53,476 nucleotides of DNA from Candidatus Jettenia ecosi (GTDB lineage: Bacteria > Planctomycetota > Brocadiia > Brocadiales > Brocadiaceae): NCBI GenBank assembly GCA_005524015.1, contig SULG01000015.1, positions 1 through 53,476 on the forward strand, given 5' to 3'. A program made the position numbers and the translations under genes. Below are positions 50,970 to 53,476 of this stretch, piece by piece. Positions within the stretch are counted from its first letter, which is position 1. Every line of letters begins with the position of its first letter. The notes under the pieces were generated by a model, which saw only the letters and a program-made list of their open reading frames with translations, did not search any database and was not told the origin of the DNA.

Positions 50970-51614
50970 ATGAATAAAATTGGATTAGGGCTTCACGCTT
51001 TACGGATACTAACTGCATTTTTCACGTTAACCCTTTTCATGAACGTGTTTGCAGCAACTGATTACCTGAAAGGTAAATATAACGTTGATCCTGCTCATAC
51101 TCGCATTTCATTTATTGTCCCGCATTTTGTTGTTTCTGAAGTGGAGGGCCGGTTCAATGATGTGAAAGGTGAATTTATCTTGGCTGACCCCTTTACTGAA
51201 TCCAGAGTGAGCGCCACGATTCCAGTTAAATCCATCGATACCGGCATTAAGGAACGTGATGACCACCTCGGATCAAAAGATTTTTTTGAAGTAACGAAGT
51301 ATCCAGAAATGAAGCTCGTAAGCAAATCCATCACCGGCACTCCTGAATCTTTTAAGATGATAGCGGCTCTGACCATTAAAGATGTGACCAAAGACGTAAT
51401 CTTCGAATGCAAATACACAGGATCAGTGAAGGACACGTGGGGTCAGCAGCGTGCAGCTCTGCAAGCAACTGCAAAAGTGAACAGGAAGGACTTCAACATC
51501 AACTATGACGATAAGATCGATATTGGTCCTGCTGTTGGTGACGAAGTTAAAATTCGTCTGTGGACCGAAGGTGTAAAAGCTGAAGACTCGAAAAAGGGAC
51601 CGCCAAAGAAATAG
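50970..51614 (+). CDS. YceI family periplasmic lipid-binding protein
   Basis: 214-aa exported lipocalin-like protein of the YceI family, which binds polyisoprenoid or quinone-type lipids. Start at ATG 50970 with AGGGAGGA upstream gives a signal peptide (LRILTAFFTLTLFMNVFAA) and mature sequence YNVDPAHTRISFIVPHFVVS, GRFNDVKGEFILADP, HLGSKDFFEVTKYPEMKL, LTIKDVTKDVIFECKYTG, KVNRKDFNINYD. Length is standard. Followed 30 nt later by the extradiol dioxygenase gene, possibly one transcript. Confidence 0.92.
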   Translation: MNKIGLGLHALRILTAFFTLTLFMNVFAATDYLKGKYNVDPAHTRISFIVPHFVVSEVEGRFNDVKGEFILADPFTESRVSATIPVKSIDTGIKERDDHLGSKDFFEVTKYPEMKLVSKSITGTPESFKMIAALTIKDVTKDVIFECKYTGSVKDTWGQQRAALQATAKVNRKDFNINYDDKIDIGPAVGDEVKIRLWTEGVKAEDSKKGPPKK

Positions 51615-51644
51615 AAACCAAACACACAAACCGGGGATAGCACA

Positions 51645-52493
51645 ATGCCTGTCCCATTTTATATGAGCACTTCTTCTTTGAGAATATCGAATAACCAAAG
51701 ACCTCCTGTTTTGTTCATAGGTCACGGCTCACCTATGAATGCCCTTGAGAATAATCCATTCACACAAGCTCTTGGAAAACTTCGAACGCTTTGTCCTGAT
51801 CCAAAAGCCATTTTGTGCATTTCAGCGCATTGGATGGCTGAAGGTACTTGGGTTACACACATGAAATACCCAAAAACAATTCATGATTTTTACGGATTTC
51901 CCGAGGAACTTTTTGCCATTCAATATCCTGCACCAGGCAGTCCTGAAGTCGCAGAATTAGTCGTCTCTACAGTAACAGATCCGAAAGTTCATCTCGATGA
52001 TGAGATGTGGGGGCTTGATCACGGCACATGGTCCGTGCTTCGGCATATGTATCCTGATGCAAATGTTCCTGTTCTGCAATTGAGCCTGTATATGGCGCAA
52101 CCGCCTGAGTACCACTACAAACTCGGAACTCAACTGAGGCAGTTACGTGAGCACGGTATTCTGATTGTTGGAAGCGGCAATATCGTCCACAACCTAAGAA
52201 AAATCCGATGGGAAGCTGAGGCAATGCCCTACAATTGGGCAATTGAGTTTGATGAATGGGTGAAATCTCATCTCATCAAGCGGGACTTCCAACCTCTTAT
52301 AAATGAGTTCATCGGGTTTGAGGCAGGTAAGTTCAGTGTGCCCACATCTGATCACTATTATCCGATGCTTTATGTACTTGGCGCGGTAGATGAAAACGAT
52401 GAACTTTGCTTTGAATTTGAAGGAATACAAAACAGCTCCATCTCAATGCGGACCTTAAGTTTTAGAGCTATAGTGATTAGTGATCAACGATAG
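51645..52493 (+). CDS. ygiD: Class III extradiol ring-cleavage dioxygenase (YgiD/DODA family)
   Basis: 282-aa member of the 4,5-DOPA extradiol dioxygenase family. Landmarks are LFIGHGSPMNALENNPFTQA, ILCISAHWMAEGTWVTH, GSPEVAELVV, WGLDHGTWSVLRHMYPDANV, VPVLQLSLYMAQPPEYHY and ILIVGSGNIVHNLR; His residues in GHGSP, SAHW and LDHGT provide the metal site. The ATG at 51663 (MSTSSLRIS) is an alternative start. The last codons lie within the 90-bp repeat also found inverted at 9111-9200. Physiological substrate in an anaerobe is unclear. Confidence 0.9.
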   Translation: MPVPFYMSTSSLRISNNQRPPVLFIGHGSPMNALENNPFTQALGKLRTLCPDPKAILCISAHWMAEGTWVTHMKYPKTIHDFYGFPEELFAIQYPAPGSPEVAELVVSTVTDPKVHLDDEMWGLDHGTWSVLRHMYPDANVPVLQLSLYMAQPPEYHYKLGTQLRQLREHGILIVGSGNIVHNLRKIRWEAEAMPYNWAIEFDEWVKSHLIKRDFQPLINEFIGFEAGKFSVPTSDHYYPMLYVLGAVDENDELCFEFEGIQNSSISMRTLSFRAIVISDQR

Positions 52494-52569
52494 AAACCAG
52501 ATAGCATATGGCGGAGATGAAGTTTTGTAAACCAAATGTTCTCCGGTATAGTGATCAATCTTTACCATG
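52480..52569 (+). repeat. 90-bp repeat, inverted copy at 9111-9200
   Basis: Starts inside the ygiD 3' end (GTGATCAACGA) and runs 76 nt past its stop. About 11 mismatches to the other copy. See 9111-9200. Confidence 0.75.
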
Positions 52570-52620
52570 TACACAATGGTAGAGGCGCAAGATTCTGTGT
52601 CTCTCCTTATATTCTTGCTT

Positions 52621-52733
52621 AATCCCGTAGGGATGTCATGATTATAGCAGAAAAGAGAGAAAAGGATTGTGAACCCCGAAAGGGTGACATAGTATATCTG
52701 CGTTGAGATGCCATCCCTTCGGGATTTGATGGT
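52621..52733 (-). repeat. About 110-bp repeat, inverted copy of 12161-12271
   Basis: Contains AATCCCGTAGGGA, GAACCCCGAAAGGGTGACAT and CATCCCTTCGGGATTTGATG, matching the reverse complement of 12161-12271 with small indels. Confidence 0.7.
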
Positions 52734-52738
52734 AAGAG

Positions 52739-52858
52739 ACTCCTTGCGGGTTCAATTTTGTAAATTGAATCCACATATTTTGCATGGTCGATAGCTTATA
52801 GCTTTTTCACGATTAAACACATAGGGAAATATTCCAAATTGCGGGTTCAGGTTATAAA
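52739..52858 (+). repeat. 120-bp direct repeat, copy 2
   Basis: Second copy of 49067-49186. Its end overlaps the perfect 13-bp-stem hairpin GCGGGTTCAGGTT-ATA-AACCTGAACCCGC (52841-52869), which copy 1 has lost or never had. Confidence 0.85.
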
Positions 52859-52869
52859 CCTGAACCCGC

Positions 52870-53092
52870 CCAGGGTTGATGAATGTTTATTGATATTATT
52901 TGAATGTACATGTACAGGAATTTCAATGGAAAAGGTCGCATGAATGCCATAGGGAGCGTATAGAGCAATACGCCCCTATACTCTAGTTTGGGAATTTTAA
53001 TTCTGTAGGGAAAACCTTTAGGCTCGCACCTTTGCAAGGATTTTGAGACAGCGCAAAAAGTATGACTATTTTTAGTTACAATACAATAATTC
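52870..53092. other. Intergenic stretch before the partial gene
   Basis: No supported gene. AATTTTAATTCTGTAGGGAA at 52993-53012 resembles the repeat at 12362-12381 (AATTCCGTAGGGCAACCCTT), another dispersed fragment. Confidence 0.4.
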
Positions 53093-53476
53093 TTACTTAT
53101 CAGCCAGTTGTTCAATACCTATCCAGATTTCTCCCCCTACAACTTTGCCATTCGGTTCTTTTACAGAAATATTTTGCCTTAATTGAGGAATAAACGAGGT
53201 TCCGTTCCTGGTTATTTCTTCTCTCGTATTCTTGTACATGATCTTCATTAAGATATGGTATTTTAACCTTGTTCTTTGCTCTGTAGATAAGATACTATCT
53301 TCTAAATTGCTCATAACCTTTGATTTGTCCCATAAAAAAATAAAATCCTGAGAGGAAGAAAATTCTTTATCTAAGGTATCTAAAAGTTCCTCACATTCAT
53401 CGATAAACCTGGCTTCTTTTAGCAGAGGAGGATCTATAACTATATGTATCTCATCCCATTCCTCATTGATTACTTT
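53093..53476 (-). CDS. Unknown protein, 5' end outside the window
   Basis: The minus-strand frame is open from the window edge (53476) to a stop at 53093-53095, giving 127 residues of an incomplete protein. An internal ATG at 53314 could suggest a shorter product, but the upstream sequence (EEWDEIHIVIDPPLLKEARF; DKEFSSSQDFIFLWDKSKV) reads as normal coding DNA. It is hydrophilic and mixed helix/strand, ending EPNGKVVGGEIWIGIEQLADK without cysteines. No family recognised. Confidence 0.65.
   Translation of the reverse strand, partial: KVINEEWDEIHIVIDPPLLKEARFIDECEELLDTLDKEFSSSQDFIFLWDKSKVMSNLEDSILSTEQRTRLKYHILMKIMYKNTREEITRNGTSFIPQLRQNISVKEPNGKVVGGEIWIGIEQLADK

Noticed and set aside
52852-53314. 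Minus-strand short frames of 73-87 aa
   Set aside because: The first covers repeats only; the second is just the 3' part of the longer partial frame open to the window edge, which was annotated instead.

Overview
The window looks like a chromosomal segment of an anaerobic Gram-negative bacterium, most likely an anammox planctomycete (order Brocadiales). This is inference. It rests on an octaheme cytochrome c of the hydroxylamine oxidoreductase (HAO) family, a moderately AT-rich base composition judged by eye, abundant short palindromic intergenic repeats, and O2/NO-handling and C1 genes of the kind seen in that group. No rRNA, tRNA or CRISPR array was recognised.

Layout. Positions 1-2136 are a graveyard: a decayed IS110 transposase carrying a nested 119-bp terminal-inverted-repeat element, then a nested palindromic element. 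Positions 2137-5201 hold a small conserved protein, ftsH and a pfkB-type sugar or nucleoside kinase. Positions 5428-9491 carry a RAYT remnant, a 764-aa EF-hand-like membrane protein of unknown role, and fused IS5/IS630 scars. Positions 9565-11988 carry ettA and a convergent LOG-family gene. Positions 11989-13835 are a repeat-rich desert with nested MITE-like elements and a triple 21-bp tandem repeat. Positions 13836-16937 hold a secreted acidic-loop protein, a 38-aa cysteine-rich miniprotein, DUF2024, an aldo/keto reductase and DUF488.

Positions 17075-27365 form a redox and stress region: HAO-like octaheme cytochrome, two hemerythrin-like proteins flanking a DsrE-like protein, a ClC protein with an altered gate, a frameshifted rubredoxin, VOC and PNPOx-like proteins, a ferritin stub, a frameshifted cupin, an NDH-2-like enzyme and a CoA-disulfide-reductase-like enzyme fused to rhodanese. 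Several genes here are broken at homopolymers, so either local decay or sequencing error is at work.

Positions 27408-35004 (minus strand) are a run of seven genes reading ParA ATPase, 171-aa protein, 812-aa TPR protein, J-domain protein lacking the HPD histidine, GrpE-like factor, Hsp70, zinc-ribbon protein. This is the best candidate for an undescribed system: a dedicated Hsp70 machine tied to a ParA-type ATPase. Positions 35458-36363 hold a CDF metal exporter.

Positions 36792-44097 (plus strand) encode a cysteine-type formate dehydrogenase followed by a corrinoid protein, two URO-D-family methyltransferases and a RACo-like corrinoid activator. Together they suggest corrinoid-dependent demethylation of an unknown methyl donor, linked to formate or C1 oxidation. 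Positions 44450-49017 hold a DUF4197 protein and two tandem DUF11 lipoproteins with a recent gene-conversion tract. Positions 49435-50876 are an IS5-family element abutting the truncated, frameshifted remains of a TorD-family chaperone. A YceI protein, an extradiol dioxygenase (YgiD family), a repeat cluster with copies elsewhere in the window, and a partial unknown gene close the window.
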